This document shows positions 8,513-16,270 of a stretch of DNA of 64,000 bases, one piece after another. Source of the DNA: Jatrophihabitans_A lederbergiae (GTDB lineage: Bacteria > Actinomycetota > Actinomycetes > Mycobacteriales > Jatrophihabitantaceae); assembly GCF_031845305.1 (NCBI RefSeq), contig NZ_JAVREH010000004.1, positions 62,001 through 126,000 on the forward strand. Direction: 5' to 3'. Numbering within the stretch: position 1 is the first letter of the stretch; each line of letters opens with the position of its first letter. The translations under genes were made by a program, and so were the position numbers. Below the pieces are notes generated by a model, which searched no databases, was not told the origin of the DNA, and saw only the letters and a program-made list of their open reading frames with translations.

Positions 8513-9718
8513 ATGAGAGCGGTCAGCCATCGCGTGGTGCCGCGGGCCGCGAAAGCGCCCGACCCGACCGCACACCATAACTGGGCTGCCGCCATCAGCA
8601 AGGTCCTCGCCGACCCCAGCCGGCCGCGAGTCGTCTACCAACCCATCGTCGATCTGCGGCGCGGCGTGGTGTCGGGCTACGAGGCGCTGGCGCGCTTCGA
8701 TGAGCGCCCGGACCTCGGCCCGGACGCGTGGTTTCAGGCCGCTGATCGACTGGGGCTGGGAGCCGCGCTGGAGGCACAGGTGGTCCGCGCCGTCGGCGCA
8801 GTCCGCGACAGCCTGCCGCCCGACTGCTTCGTCACTGTCAACGTCAGCCCGCACCTGCTCGCCGAGCCCGAACTGCTGCAGGCGTTCGCCGACATCGGGG
8901 ATCTGAGCAAGATTGTCCTGGAGCTCACCGAGCACGTCCTGGTCGATGATCATGCCCAGTTGCTGGCGCTGCTCAACGAGCTTCGAACGGCCGGCGCGGC
9001 GGTCGCCCTCGACGACGCCGGGTCCGGGTACTCGGGATTACAGCAACTGGCCCTGGTACGTCCCAATATCGTCAAACTCGACCGGGCTTTCGTGGACTAT
9101 GCCGACCGCGACGAGGCCAAGCTTGCCGTGGCGGAACTGCTCGGCGCCTACGCCGGTCGCCTGGACGCCGTCATTCTCGGCGAGGGAATCGAGCGTCCCG
9201 AAGAGTTGGCGGCCCTGATCAGGCTGGGTGTTCCGCTCGGCCAGGGCTGGCTGTTCGGCAGGGGCCAGGCGGCCTGGGCACAGCTCGGGGCCGATCAGGC
9301 CGACCTCATCCGGTCGCTGGCCGAGGACACCCGTCACACCGAGCGCATCACCAGCCTGATCGAGCGGACCCCCGTGGTCCGGGACGACGATCTGGGCGCC
9401 GTCCGGTCGCTGTTCCTGGCCGACCGTGGTCTCGAGGTCGCGGCCGTGGTGGACCGGCACAACCGGCCGGTCTGCCTGCTCCGCCGCCCGACCGGTGAGG
9501 GCCGCGGGGGCGACGAACCCCGCGCGCTTCCGGTGAGCCTGCGGGTATCGGCCACTGCCGAGGTCGTCGATGTCGCGACGCGGGCAATGACCCGACCGTC
9601 CGAAACCCGGTTCGACCCGGTGGTGTGCGGCGACGCGTACGGCCACTACCTGGGCGTCGTACGACCGGAGCGCCTCATGCTCCGGCTGGCCGAGGCGAGA
9701 TCCGAAATATCCCGATAG
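8513..9718 (+). CDS. EAL-domain cyclic-di-GMP phosphodiesterase with C-terminal CBS-like region
   Basis: The 401-residue protein has an EAL domain at about residues 30-265. Active-site residues are present: Glu57 of EAL, Asn110 (VNVSP), Glu137 (ELTE), Asp167-Asp168, Lys188, Glu224 and Gln244. The usual DDFG loop reads DDAGSG and EGVE reads EGIE, so activity is likely but may be altered. There is no GGDEF domain or membrane segment. Residues 285-395 form two alpha-beta halves resembling a CBS pair, a nucleotide-sensing module. ATG 8513 is the chosen start; the 5' 250 bases are shared with the divergent eRF1-like gene. A DUF1059 gene follows after 34 bases on the same strand and may be cotranscribed. 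Confidence 0.88.
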   Translation: MRAVSHRVVPRAAKAPDPTAHHNWAAAISKVLADPSRPRVVYQPIVDLRRGVVSGYEALARFDERPDLGPDAWFQAADRLGLGAALEAQVVRAVGAVRDSLPPDCFVTVNVSPHLLAEPELLQAFADIGDLSKIVLELTEHVLVDDHAQLLALLNELRTAGAAVALDDAGSGYSGLQQLALVRPNIVKLDRAFVDYADRDEAKLAVAELLGAYAGRLDAVILGEGIERPEELAALIRLGVPLGQGWLFGRGQAAWAQLGADQADLIRSLAEDTRHTERITSLIERTPVVRDDDLGAVRSLFLADRGLEVAAVVDRHNRPVCLLRRPTGEGRGGDEPRALPVSLRVSATAEVVDVATRAMTRPSETRFDPVVCGDAYGHYLGVVRPERLMLRLAEARSEISR

Positions 9719-9752
9719 GGCCGAGTACGGAAAATGAGCGAAGGAGCTTGCA

Positions 9753-9935
9753 ATGAAGGAGTATTCGTGTGGAGATGTGGTGCCGGGCTGCGGTGCGCGT
9801 TTCACGGCCGACACCGAGGAGGAGATGCTGGCGATCTGCACCGTGCACGCCCAGCACGCGCACGGCCTGACCGACGACGCGATGCCGGACGCGCTGATCG
9901 CCAGCATCCGGGCGGTCATGCTCACCTCCGTCTGA
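9753..9935 (+). CDS. DUF1059 family small protein
   Basis: This 60-residue protein starts at ATG 9753 with AAGGAG six bases upstream. It has the family signature: a C-G-D-V-V-P-G-C-G start, the TADTEEEMLAICTVHAQHAHG middle, and a helical C-terminus. The two cysteines (positions 6 and 13) and His residues could bind a metal ion, but the family has no established function. It follows the EAL gene by 34 bases on the same strand. Its stop codon lies in the first copy of a 16-bp direct repeat (9932-9969). Confidence 0.88.
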   Translation: MKEYSCGDVVPGCGARFTADTEEEMLAICTVHAQHAHGLTDDAMPDALIASIRAVMLTSV

Positions 9936-9969
9936 GCCAGCGGATCGATTCGGCTGAGCCAGCGGATCG
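9932..9969 (+). repeat. 16-bp direct repeat, 22-bp period
   Basis: CTGAGCCAGCGGATCG occurs at 9932-9947 and again at 9954-9969, separated by six bases. The first copy includes the TGA stop of the DUF1059 gene. It looks like a slipped-strand tandem duplication and is one of several such short repeats in the window. Confidence 0.9.
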
Positions 9970-10050
9970 GTTGCGGAGGCCTGCCGGTACCGTCGGGGCC
10001 ATGACACCGACATCTAGTGCCTCAGGCATTGACGCGGCAACGATGCCGCA

Positions 10051-11109
10051 ATGAGAATCGCGTACCAGAGCTTCGAGGGCCGCTACTCCGACAGCCCGCG
10101 AGCTCTGTACGAGGCCTGGGTGCGCGAACGGCCGGGTGACGTCCACACCTGGTTGGCCGACCCAGCACATCTGGCCGGCTTTCCGGCCGGCGTCGAGACT
10201 GTCCCGGCTACCGGGCCCGAGTGCGTCGCCGCTCTCGAGGCAGCGGATCTACTCATTGCCAACACCCACACCGATATGGAGTGGAACAAGCGCTCCGGCG
10301 CCACGTACCTGCAGACCTGGCACGGCACGCCGCTCAAGCGCATCCACAACGACGTGCTCTGGGCGCCGGCCGGGCGGCTGGCACGACTGGCGCACGACGT
10401 CAACCGGTGGGACATCCTGCTGTCCCCCAACCACGCCAGCACTGACACGCTTCGCCGCGCCTTCGACTTCTCCGGCGAGGTTCTCGAAACCGGTTATCCC
10501 CGCAACGACGTGTTGAACTCGCCCGAGCGCGATGCACTGCGCCGGCGGGTGCGAGCCGACCTCGACCTGGCCGACGACACCACGGTGGTGCTCTACACCC
10601 CGACGTGGCGCGACAATGCCGTGTTCGCCGAAGGTCTTCCCGACATCGAGCTGTCGCTGCGGATCGAGCAGCTGATGAAGCAGCTCGGGGATGACTTCTG
10701 CCTGCTGGTCAGAGTGCATTACCTGATGACGGATCGGCTGCAGGCGGTGACCGGCCCACAGGTGCGCGATGTCTCTTATCATCCCGATATCGCCGGCCTG
10801 TACCTGGCCGCAGACGCCATGGTCACCGACTACTCGTCCACCATGTTTGACTTCGCCATCACCGGTAAGCCATTGTTGTTCTTCGCCTATGACCTGGAGT
10901 CGTTCCGCGACGAGGTGCGGGGCTTCTACTTCGACCTGGAAGAGATCGCCCCGGGGCCGCTGGTGCGCACCCAGGAGGAGCTCGGCGAGGCGCTGCTGGA
11001 CCTGCCCGGCGTACGGCGTCGTTACGCGGCTAAGTACCAGGGATTCCAGGAGCGGTTCTGCTCGCTGGAGGATGGCTCCGCCGGCGCTCGGGTGCTGCAA
11101 CGACTATGA
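10051..11109 (+). CDS. CDP-glycerol glycerophosphotransferase family protein (TagF-like)
   Basis: This 352-residue cytoplasmic transferase belongs to the CDP-glycerol/CDP-ribitol phosphotransferase family that polymerises wall teichoic acid backbones. The family blocks are present: TYLQTWHGTPLKRIHND (catalytic His), TGYPRNDV, VLYTPTWRD, and the nucleotide-binding end DISGLY-like block DIAGLYLAADAMVTDYSS with GFYFD behind it. It lacks the extra N-terminal glycosyltransferase domain of larger TagF proteins. ATG 10051 overlaps the stop of a 17-codon leader frame (10001-10054). The next gene, a nucleotidyltransferase, begins 20 bases after its end, so the two form an operon. The polyol carried is not deducible from this gene alone. 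Confidence 0.9.
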   Translation: MRIAYQSFEGRYSDSPRALYEAWVRERPGDVHTWLADPAHLAGFPAGVETVPATGPECVAALEAADLLIANTHTDMEWNKRSGATYLQTWHGTPLKRIHNDVLWAPAGRLARLAHDVNRWDILLSPNHASTDTLRRAFDFSGEVLETGYPRNDVLNSPERDALRRRVRADLDLADDTTVVLYTPTWRDNAVFAEGLPDIELSLRIEQLMKQLGDDFCLLVRVHYLMTDRLQAVTGPQVRDVSYHPDIAGLYLAADAMVTDYSSTMFDFAITGKPLLFFAYDLESFRDEVRGFYFDLEEIAPGPLVRTQEELGEALLDLPGVRRRYAAKYQGFQERFCSLEDGSAGARVLQRL

Positions 11110-11129
11110 GGCGAATCGGAGGGACAGTC

Positions 11130-11912
11130 ATGAGCTGGCGACCAGGGCGCTCGGGCGTCGATCTGAGTGGCCTGACCACCGAGCAGCAGGAAGGCGGGCA
11201 GAGGGCCGGTGTTACCGGCGCGGTGGTGATCCTCGCCGCCGGAAAGGGAACGCGGCTGGGGCGCTCGCACCCCAAGCCGCTCACGGTGCTGCGCGACGGC
11301 CGGACCATCCTGCGCCAGCAGTTGGATCACATCCGGGCCGCTTTCGCCGAATCGGCCGCCGACCGGCCGCGGGTGTCGGTGGTCGTCGGCTTCGGCAAAG
11401 AAATGATCATGGACGCGGCAGGCTGTGAGGCCACCTTCGTCTACAACGAACGCTTCGACGAGACCAACACGGCACGCAGCCTGCTGCGAGCCCTGCAGCT
11501 CGCCGCTCCCGGCGGCGTGCTGTGGATGAACGGCGACGTCGTATTCGTGACCGGCCTGCTCGATCATCTGCTGACCCACGTCCAGGGCGGCACGTTCGTC
11601 GCCGTGAACACCGACCGGGTGGCCGATGAAGAGGTGAAGTACACCCTGGACGACTCGGGCCACATCAACGAGCTGTCGAAGGCTGTCGTCGGCGGCCTCG
11701 GCGAAGCCGTAGGAATCAACTTCGTGTCGGCGGCGGACCGTCCGGTGCTGGTCTGCCATCTTGCGGCGGTCGAGGATTCCGACTACTTCGAAAAGGGGAT
11801 CGAGAACGCCATCCTCGACGCCGGGCTGAGAGTGCGCGCGGTGGACATCTCGTCCTTCGGAGTGGTCGAGGTCGACTTCGAGGACGATCTCACTCGGGCG
11901 AACGCTCTCTGA
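11130..11912 (+). CDS. NTP transferase (LicC-like sugar/polyol-phosphate nucleotidyltransferase)
   Basis: The 260-residue protein has a nucleotidyltransferase fold. VVILAAGKGTRLG is the nucleotide-binding loop, HPKPL supplies the conserved Lys, and WMNGDVVF carries the metal-binding Asp. Members activate phosphocholine, sugar phosphates or polyol phosphates with CTP or other NTPs. ATG 11130 has GGAGGG seven bases upstream and is preferred over the ATG at 11106 that overlaps the preceding stop. Directly after a CDP-polyol phosphotransferase, it is a good candidate for making that enzyme's CDP-linked donor. This is inference from gene order. Confidence 0.85.
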   Translation: MSWRPGRSGVDLSGLTTEQQEGGQRAGVTGAVVILAAGKGTRLGRSHPKPLTVLRDGRTILRQQLDHIRAAFAESAADRPRVSVVVGFGKEMIMDAAGCEATFVYNERFDETNTARSLLRALQLAAPGGVLWMNGDVVFVTGLLDHLLTHVQGGTFVAVNTDRVADEEVKYTLDDSGHINELSKAVVGGLGEAVGINFVSAADRPVLVCHLAAVEDSDYFEKGIENAILDAGLRVRAVDISSFGVVEVDFEDDLTRANAL

Positions 11913-12035
11913 GAACTCGGTATGCTCTGCTCAGTGCTGAGCGTGCAGCGCACGAAGAGCTAGGTGGCCGAGAGCCCCGGCTCGACCGGGCGCCCCCACC
12001 GATGTGCGGTGCGCCCGCCCCTGTGAAGGATCTTC

Positions 12036-13490
12036 ATGACCGAGTCGCCGAATAGTGCTGTCCTGACGCCGTTACCGCTGACCGAAGAGACGCTGCATCA
12101 GCACCCGGAAACCGTGCTGGTCCCGGCATATGACCGATCCGCCCTCGCCCCTGCCGTGGTGCACGTCGGGGTGGGTGGCTTTCACCGCGCTCATCAAGCC
12201 GTCTACTTCGATGAGCTGGCCCGTCGCGGCATCACCGACTGGGGCGTCGTCGGCATCGGCATGCACCGCCGCAAGATGGGCGAAGTGCTCGGCGTTCAAG
12301 ACAACCTGTTCACCGTCGTGGAACGCGGCACCGAACAGAGCAGCGCCCGTGTCGTCGGGGCGATGGTGGACTACCTGCTGCTGAGCGAGCAGCGCGACGC
12401 CGTCAGCCAGCGGTTGCGCGACCCGCGGACCCGGCTGGTGACCCTCACCGTCACCGGTGACGGCTACACCGTGCCCGACAGCGCCGAGGCGGCCGAGAAC
12501 TCGATCTTTCCGGTGCTGGTCGAGGCCCTGGACGAGCGCCGCAAGGCCGGTGTCGCACCGTTCACGGTGCTGTCCTGCGACAATCTGCCCGACAGCGGCG
12601 AGGTGGCACGGCAAGCGGTGCTCGGGTGCGCGGGCTCGAGTGATCCCGAGCTGACCAGCTGGATCGAGGCCGAGGTTGCCTTTCCGGGCGGCATGGTCGA
12701 CCGGATCACGCCGTCCACCAGCCCCGAGGAGCGCGACCGCATCGAGCAGGAGTTTCACGTCGCCGACCAGTGGCCCGTGATCACCGAGCCCTTCGCGCAG
12801 TGGGTGATCGAGGACCGGTTCTGCAACGGCCGGCCGCCGCTGGACCAGGTCGGCGTCCGTTTCGTCGACGATGTGGCCCCGTACAAGTTGATCAAGAGTC
12901 GGCTGCTGAACGGCAGCCACTGCGCGCTCGGCTATCTCGGCTCGCTCGCCGGATACGAGCGCAGCGACGAGGCCATGGCCGACCCGGTCATCGCGGCGTT
13001 TCTCGAGAAGCTGATGCGCGACGAGGTCGCCCCACTGCTGCCGCCCGACGTGCCGGGCATGGAACTCGAGGAGTACTGCACCTCGCTGCTGGCGCGATTA
13101 GCCAACGCCGCCATCGGCGATCAGCTGTCCCGGTTGGCCGGCCGTGGCACGACCAAGATGCCCGACTACGTGCTGCCCTCGCTGTTCGACGCCCGCGCCA
13201 AGGGCAGTCCGTCGGGCCTGCTGACGCTCGTCGTAGCGGGCTGGCTGCGTTACGTCCGGGGCGTCGACCTGGCCGGCGAACGCTTCGAGTTCAAGGATGC
13301 CCGAGGCGACGAATTGCGTGCCCTGGCCGAGGACAGCGAGGGCGACCCGCGCCTCCTGCTGGCTCTGACCGACATCTTCGACGGCCTGTCCGGGAACGAG
13401 GAGTTTGCGGCCGAGGTGCAGCGGCTGATGGCGATGATCGATGATCAGGGCGTGCAGGGCACCATGAACTCCGTGCTGCACTCGCAATGA
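12036..13490 (+). CDS. mannitol 2-dehydrogenase family polyol dehydrogenase
   Basis: This 484-residue protein is a long-chain polyol-specific dehydrogenase that interconverts a sugar alcohol and a ketose with NAD(P). The Rossmann motif is VGVGGFHRAHQAVYFDEL (about residues 43-60), and the catalytic block is KSRLLNGSHCALGYLG with Lys287 as the general base. The length fits mannitol 2-dehydrogenase, arabitol dehydrogenase or fructuronate reductase rather than the shorter mannitol-1-phosphate 5-dehydrogenase. AAGGA lies five bases before ATG 12036. The HAD phosphatase follows 58 bases downstream. The 123-bp gap before it contains a weak GC hairpin (11974-11991), so it may have its own promoter. 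Confidence 0.9.
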   Translation: MTESPNSAVLTPLPLTEETLHQHPETVLVPAYDRSALAPAVVHVGVGGFHRAHQAVYFDELARRGITDWGVVGIGMHRRKMGEVLGVQDNLFTVVERGTEQSSARVVGAMVDYLLLSEQRDAVSQRLRDPRTRLVTLTVTGDGYTVPDSAEAAENSIFPVLVEALDERRKAGVAPFTVLSCDNLPDSGEVARQAVLGCAGSSDPELTSWIEAEVAFPGGMVDRITPSTSPEERDRIEQEFHVADQWPVITEPFAQWVIEDRFCNGRPPLDQVGVRFVDDVAPYKLIKSRLLNGSHCALGYLGSLAGYERSDEAMADPVIAAFLEKLMRDEVAPLLPPDVPGMELEEYCTSLLARLANAAIGDQLSRLAGRGTTKMPDYVLPSLFDARAKGSPSGLLTLVVAGWLRYVRGVDLAGERFEFKDARGDELRALAEDSEGDPRLLLALTDIFDGLSGNEEFAAEVQRLMAMIDDQGVQGTMNSVLHSQ

Positions 13491-13548
13491 TCATCTCGCA
13501 TCGGCGGCCCGCCGGAGCTGCCCGCTCAGACAGGAGAACCGATCGCGG

Positions 13549-14310
13549 ATGAGCACCCCCGACAAGCTGGACCTGAGCCAGGTGACCACCGTCCTGTGCG
13601 ACGCGGACGGAACGCTGTTCCCATCGGAGGAGCCGGCCTTCGTCGCGTCGGCCACCGTGACCCAGGACTTCGCCGATCGGTACGGGCTGCGGGGGGACTT
13701 CTCGCCGGAGCACCTGCGGCTCACCACCACCGGGAAGAACTTCCGCACCACCGCCGGCGAACTGCTGGCCGCCGTCGGGGTGCGGGCCGATCCTGATGAG
13801 CTGGAGACCTGGGTGCGGCGTGAGAAGGCCGAGGTCAGCGACTACCTCGGTACTGCGCTGTCCCCCGTCGTCGATGTCGTGTCGGGCCTGGCGGAGGTGT
13901 CGAAGCACTACCGGCTCGCCGCCGTCAGTTCGAGTGCGCTCAGCCGGCTGGCGGCCTGTTTCACTGCCAGCGACCTGGATCAGTTCATCGCACCCGAGAC
14001 TCGCTTCAGCGCCGAGGACAGCCTGCCCACCCCGACCAGCAAGCCGCACCCGGCGGTGTACGAGTTCGCTTTGCGCGCCGTCGGCGCCACCCCCGGTCAG
14101 GCCATCGCCATCGAGGACTCGGTCACCGGTGCCCAGTCCGCTGTCGCCGCCGGCATTGTCACGATCGGCATCGTGGAATTCGTGCCGGCGGACGAACGGG
14201 ACCAGCGAGTCCATGACCTCATGGCGGCGGGAGTGGCCACGGTGGTCGACTCCTGGACGGAGCTGACGCAGCTGCTCACGTCCCGCCCCGAGACTGCGGC
14301 TGTGCCCTGA
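13549..14310 (+). CDS. HAD-superfamily phosphatase (beta-phosphoglucomutase-like)
   Basis: The 253-residue protein has HAD motif I as DADGTLF (nucleophile Asp18, acid Asp20), motif II at SSSALSR, and motifs III/IV at SKPHPAVYEFAL and AIEDSVTGAQSA. The helical cap lies between residues 25 and 95. Such enzymes dephosphorylate sugar or polyol phosphates. Beside a polyol dehydrogenase, a role in removing phosphate from a sugar or polyol phosphate is plausible. ATG 13549 is preceded by a weak AGGAGAAC tract. The last 35 bases overlap the convergent small gene ending at 14276. Confidence 0.85.
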   Translation: MSTPDKLDLSQVTTVLCDADGTLFPSEEPAFVASATVTQDFADRYGLRGDFSPEHLRLTTTGKNFRTTAGELLAAVGVRADPDELETWVRREKAEVSDYLGTALSPVVDVVSGLAEVSKHYRLAAVSSSALSRLAACFTASDLDQFIAPETRFSAEDSLPTPTSKPHPAVYEFALRAVGATPGQAIAIEDSVTGAQSAVAAGIVTIGIVEFVPADERDQRVHDLMAAGVATVVDSWTELTQLLTSRPETAAVP

Positions 14311-14563
14311 GCGGGTCCCCCGCCAGCACCTGGCACGGGTGCGCGCAGATGCACTGCTCCGGAGGGTGCAGCCGGCCCGCCAGCGGCACCACCCCGCGCC
14401 GGGTCAGGGCATAGGTCTCCGCAGGCTGTACCAGAGCCGTCGGCACGCTGGCCGGGTCGAACGCCGACCAGCCGCTGCCGTCGGCCATCGGAAGCCAGAG
14501 GATCTCAACGCCGCAGTGTTCGCACGGGCTGCGGTGCGCTGGCTGCTGACGGTCTGCGGGCAT
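14276..14563 (-). CDS. small zinc-binding-type hypothetical protein
   Basis: This 95-residue frame (105 if GTG 14593 is used) carries a CEHCG pair near the N-terminus and CICAHPC near the C-terminus, consistent with a bound zinc ion. The residues between (EILWLPMADGSGWSAFDPASVP) read like conserved protein rather than noise, with typical high-GC codon use. It overlaps the 3' end of the HAD phosphatase by 35 bases in convergent orientation. I do not know its function. The start is uncertain because neither candidate has a good ribosome binding site. Confidence 0.6.
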   Translation of the reverse strand: MPADRQQPAHRSPCEHCGVEILWLPMADGSGWSAFDPASVPTALVQPAETYALTRRGVVPLAGRLHPPEQCICAHPCQVLAGDPLRAQPQSRGGT

Positions 14564-14795
14564 GACCCGCACGGTAGCCGCCGCCGCCGACACACGCAGG
14601 GCTTCGGCAAGGCCAACGACGCGGATCTGGTGGACCTCGATGGCTCACCGAACCTGGATGACCCCAAGGTTGACCAGCCGGTCCTGCGCGGGCGGCAAGC
14701 GGAACTGCTCGGAGTCCTCGGTCCTGCTGAGCACCGACGTCGGCAAGACCTGGCAGCCGTCCCAGCCAGATCGCCCGACGTTTCACCGCAAACCC
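14564..14795. other. non-coding stretch before chitinase promoter
   Basis: I see no convincing gene here. Several overlapping open frames exist on both strands, but none has a ribosome binding site or a recognisable product. One frame on the minus strand (ending about 14640) reads smoothly into the small zinc-type gene after a stop codon, so it may be a decayed upstream part of that gene. The stretch runs into the operator-containing promoter at 14796. Confidence 0.5.
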
Positions 14796-14825
14796 TTGAC
14801 ACTTCGAATGGTTTAGACCAATACT
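14796..14825 (+). promoter_or_regulatory. predicted chitinase promoter
   Basis: TTGACA at 14796-14801 is a perfect -35 element. At 18-bp spacing there is AATACT (14820-14825) as a possible -10. The DasR-like operator 14809-14820 lies between and touching both, so repressor binding would block polymerase. The start of transcription would be near 14832, giving a leader of about 135 bases before the chitinase ATG. Confidence 0.6.
14809..14820 (+). promoter_or_regulatory. DasR-type operator (dre), site 1
   Basis: TGGTTTAGACCA matches 11 of 12 positions of the DasR-responsive element core TGGTCTAGACCA. DasR is the GntR-family repressor of chitin and N-acetylglucosamine genes in Streptomyces and relatives. 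The site sits inside the predicted promoter of a chitinase gene, which makes the assignment much stronger than the match alone. Confidence 0.72.
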
Positions 14826-14833
14826 CTGCACAT

Positions 14834-14845
14834 TCGTCTACACCA
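14834..14845 (+). promoter_or_regulatory. DasR-type operator (dre), site 2
   Basis: TCGTCTACACCA matches 10 of 12 positions of the dre core and starts 25 bp after site 1 in the same orientation. Paired 12-bp direct repeats at chitinase promoters are well known from Streptomyces. Site 2 would lie at or just after the transcription start. Confidence 0.5.
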
Positions 14846-14966
14846 TTTTCGAGCAGGCGCGGCATTCTCCGTCCCCACGGTCATCCCTGTCCGGTGCCAC
14901 CCTCAATCAGAGGTCCGGCTGTAGCCGACCGCGAGAGTGCTCCCGCCTGACCCCCGGAGGAGAATC

Positions 14967-16157
14967 ATGCGCATTCGCAAGACAATCGTGGCGGTCCTGG
15001 CGAGTGCGGCAGCGGCGACAGCCGGCGTGCTCACGCACTCCGGAACAGCCGACGCCGCCGTGACCTGGCCGGCCCACTACTCCGCCCCCTACGTCGACAT
15101 CAGCCTGTACCCGACGTTCAACCTGACCCAAGCCGCCCAGCAGTCCGGTAACAAGTTCTTCACGCTGGGCTTCATCCTGAACACCGGTGGTACCTGTAAC
15201 GCCGGCTGGAGCAGCTACACCGCCCTGGACACCGGCTTTCTGCAGTCCGACATTGCCAGCCTGCGCGCGGCCGGTGGCGACGTCGCCATCTCGGTCGGCG
15301 GAGCCAACGGCTCGGAGCCCGCTCAGTCCTGCACCACCGCCAGCAGCCTGCAGGCGCAGTACCAGCGCATCATCGACAACTACAAGATCAGTCATCTGGA
15401 CTTCGACGTCGAGGGCGGCGCGCTCAGCGACACCGCCTCGGTCGACCGCCGGAACAAGGCCATCGCCGGCCTCGAGGCGGCCAATCCCAGTCTCAAGGTC
15501 ACCTACACGCTGCCGGTGCTGCCGAGCGCGTTGACCCAGCCCGGGATCGACCTGCTGCGCAACGCGGTCAGCAACAATGCTCGGGTGGACGTGGTCAACA
15601 TGATGACCATGGACTACGGCTCTGCGAACTCGAACATGGGGGGCGCCGCGACGTCGGCCGCGACAGCCCTGGTGTCCCAGCTCGGGAGCATCTTCACCGG
15701 CAGGACGTCCGCTCAGCTGTGGGCGATGGTCGGCATCACGCCGATGATCGGGCAGAATGACAGCCAGGGTGAGATCTTCAGCCTGAACGACGCGCAGACG
15801 GTGCTGTCCTTCGCCAACGCCCACGGCATCACCGAGTTGTCGTTCTGGTCCGCCGGCCGCGACAACGGCAGCTGCCCCGGCCAGACCTATGCATCACCGT
15901 CCTGCAGCGGACTCAGCCAGGCGCAGTGGGCATTCGCCCACCTCTTCGCCCCGTTCACCCCGGGCGGCGGGGTCGTCACTCCCCCGCCCACCACCCCGCC
16001 GACCGGCTGCGCCGGCGCGTGGTCGAGTTCCACCGCCTACGTCGGTGGATCGGTCGTCTCGTACAGCGGCCACAAGTGGACGGCCAAGTGGTGGACCCAG
16101 GGCGACATCCCCGGCAACAACTCCCAGGCCGTCTGGGTGGACAACGGGACCTGCTGA
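14967..16157 (+). CDS. secreted GH18 chitinase with CBM5/12 domain
   Basis: The 396-residue preprotein has a Sec signal peptide ending at about residue 31 (HSGTADA-A). A GH18 catalytic domain (about 35-335) includes SVGG (109-112) and the catalytic DFDVE segment with Asp145, Asp147 and acid Glu149, followed by NMMTMDYG. A Pro/Thr linker (about 340-350) leads to a carbohydrate-binding module 5/12 with its AWSSSTAYVGGSVVSYSGHKW aromatics. It cleaves beta-1,4-linked GlcNAc in exported chitin degradation. GGAGGAG lies four bases before ATG 14967. The gene is monocistronic. Control by DasR and GlcN6P is suggested by the operator sites at 14809-14845. Confidence 0.96.
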   Translation: MRIRKTIVAVLASAAAATAGVLTHSGTADAAVTWPAHYSAPYVDISLYPTFNLTQAAQQSGNKFFTLGFILNTGGTCNAGWSSYTALDTGFLQSDIASLRAAGGDVAISVGGANGSEPAQSCTTASSLQAQYQRIIDNYKISHLDFDVEGGALSDTASVDRRNKAIAGLEAANPSLKVTYTLPVLPSALTQPGIDLLRNAVSNNARVDVVNMMTMDYGSANSNMGGAATSAATALVSQLGSIFTGRTSAQLWAMVGITPMIGQNDSQGEIFSLNDAQTVLSFANAHGITELSFWSAGRDNGSCPGQTYASPSCSGLSQAQWAFAHLFAPFTPGGGVVTPPPTTPPTGCAGAWSSSTAYVGGSVVSYSGHKWTAKWWTQGDIPGNNSQAVWVDNGTC

Positions 16158-16193
16158 TCCGGCTCCAATCGGTTTTCTTGGTGCGCCCTCAGC

Positions 16194-16213
16194 CGGTCTC
16201 TCCGGCGAGACCG
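16194..16213. terminator. hairpin between convergent chitinase and otsA
   Basis: CGGTCTC and GAGACCG form a perfect 7-bp stem around a 6-base loop. It lies 37 bases after the chitinase stop and 58 bases from the otsA stop, in the gap where both transcripts end. There is no clear T run on either side, as is common in high-GC actinobacteria. Confidence 0.6.
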
Positions 16214-16270
16214 AGACCGCGGCCTTGCTGATGCCAGCCACGGCTTGAGCGGTACTCCTTCTGCTGAGTG

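Noticed and set aside
11974..11991. Terminator between the nucleotidyltransferase and the polyol dehydrogenase
   Set aside because: The stem is only six pairs with a bulge and no T run, so it was kept as a remark, not a feature.
14562..14816. Plus-strand frame with an Asp-box-like segment (STDVGKTW)
   Set aside because: A single short motif, no ribosome binding site and no recognisable surrounding protein; the match is likely chance.
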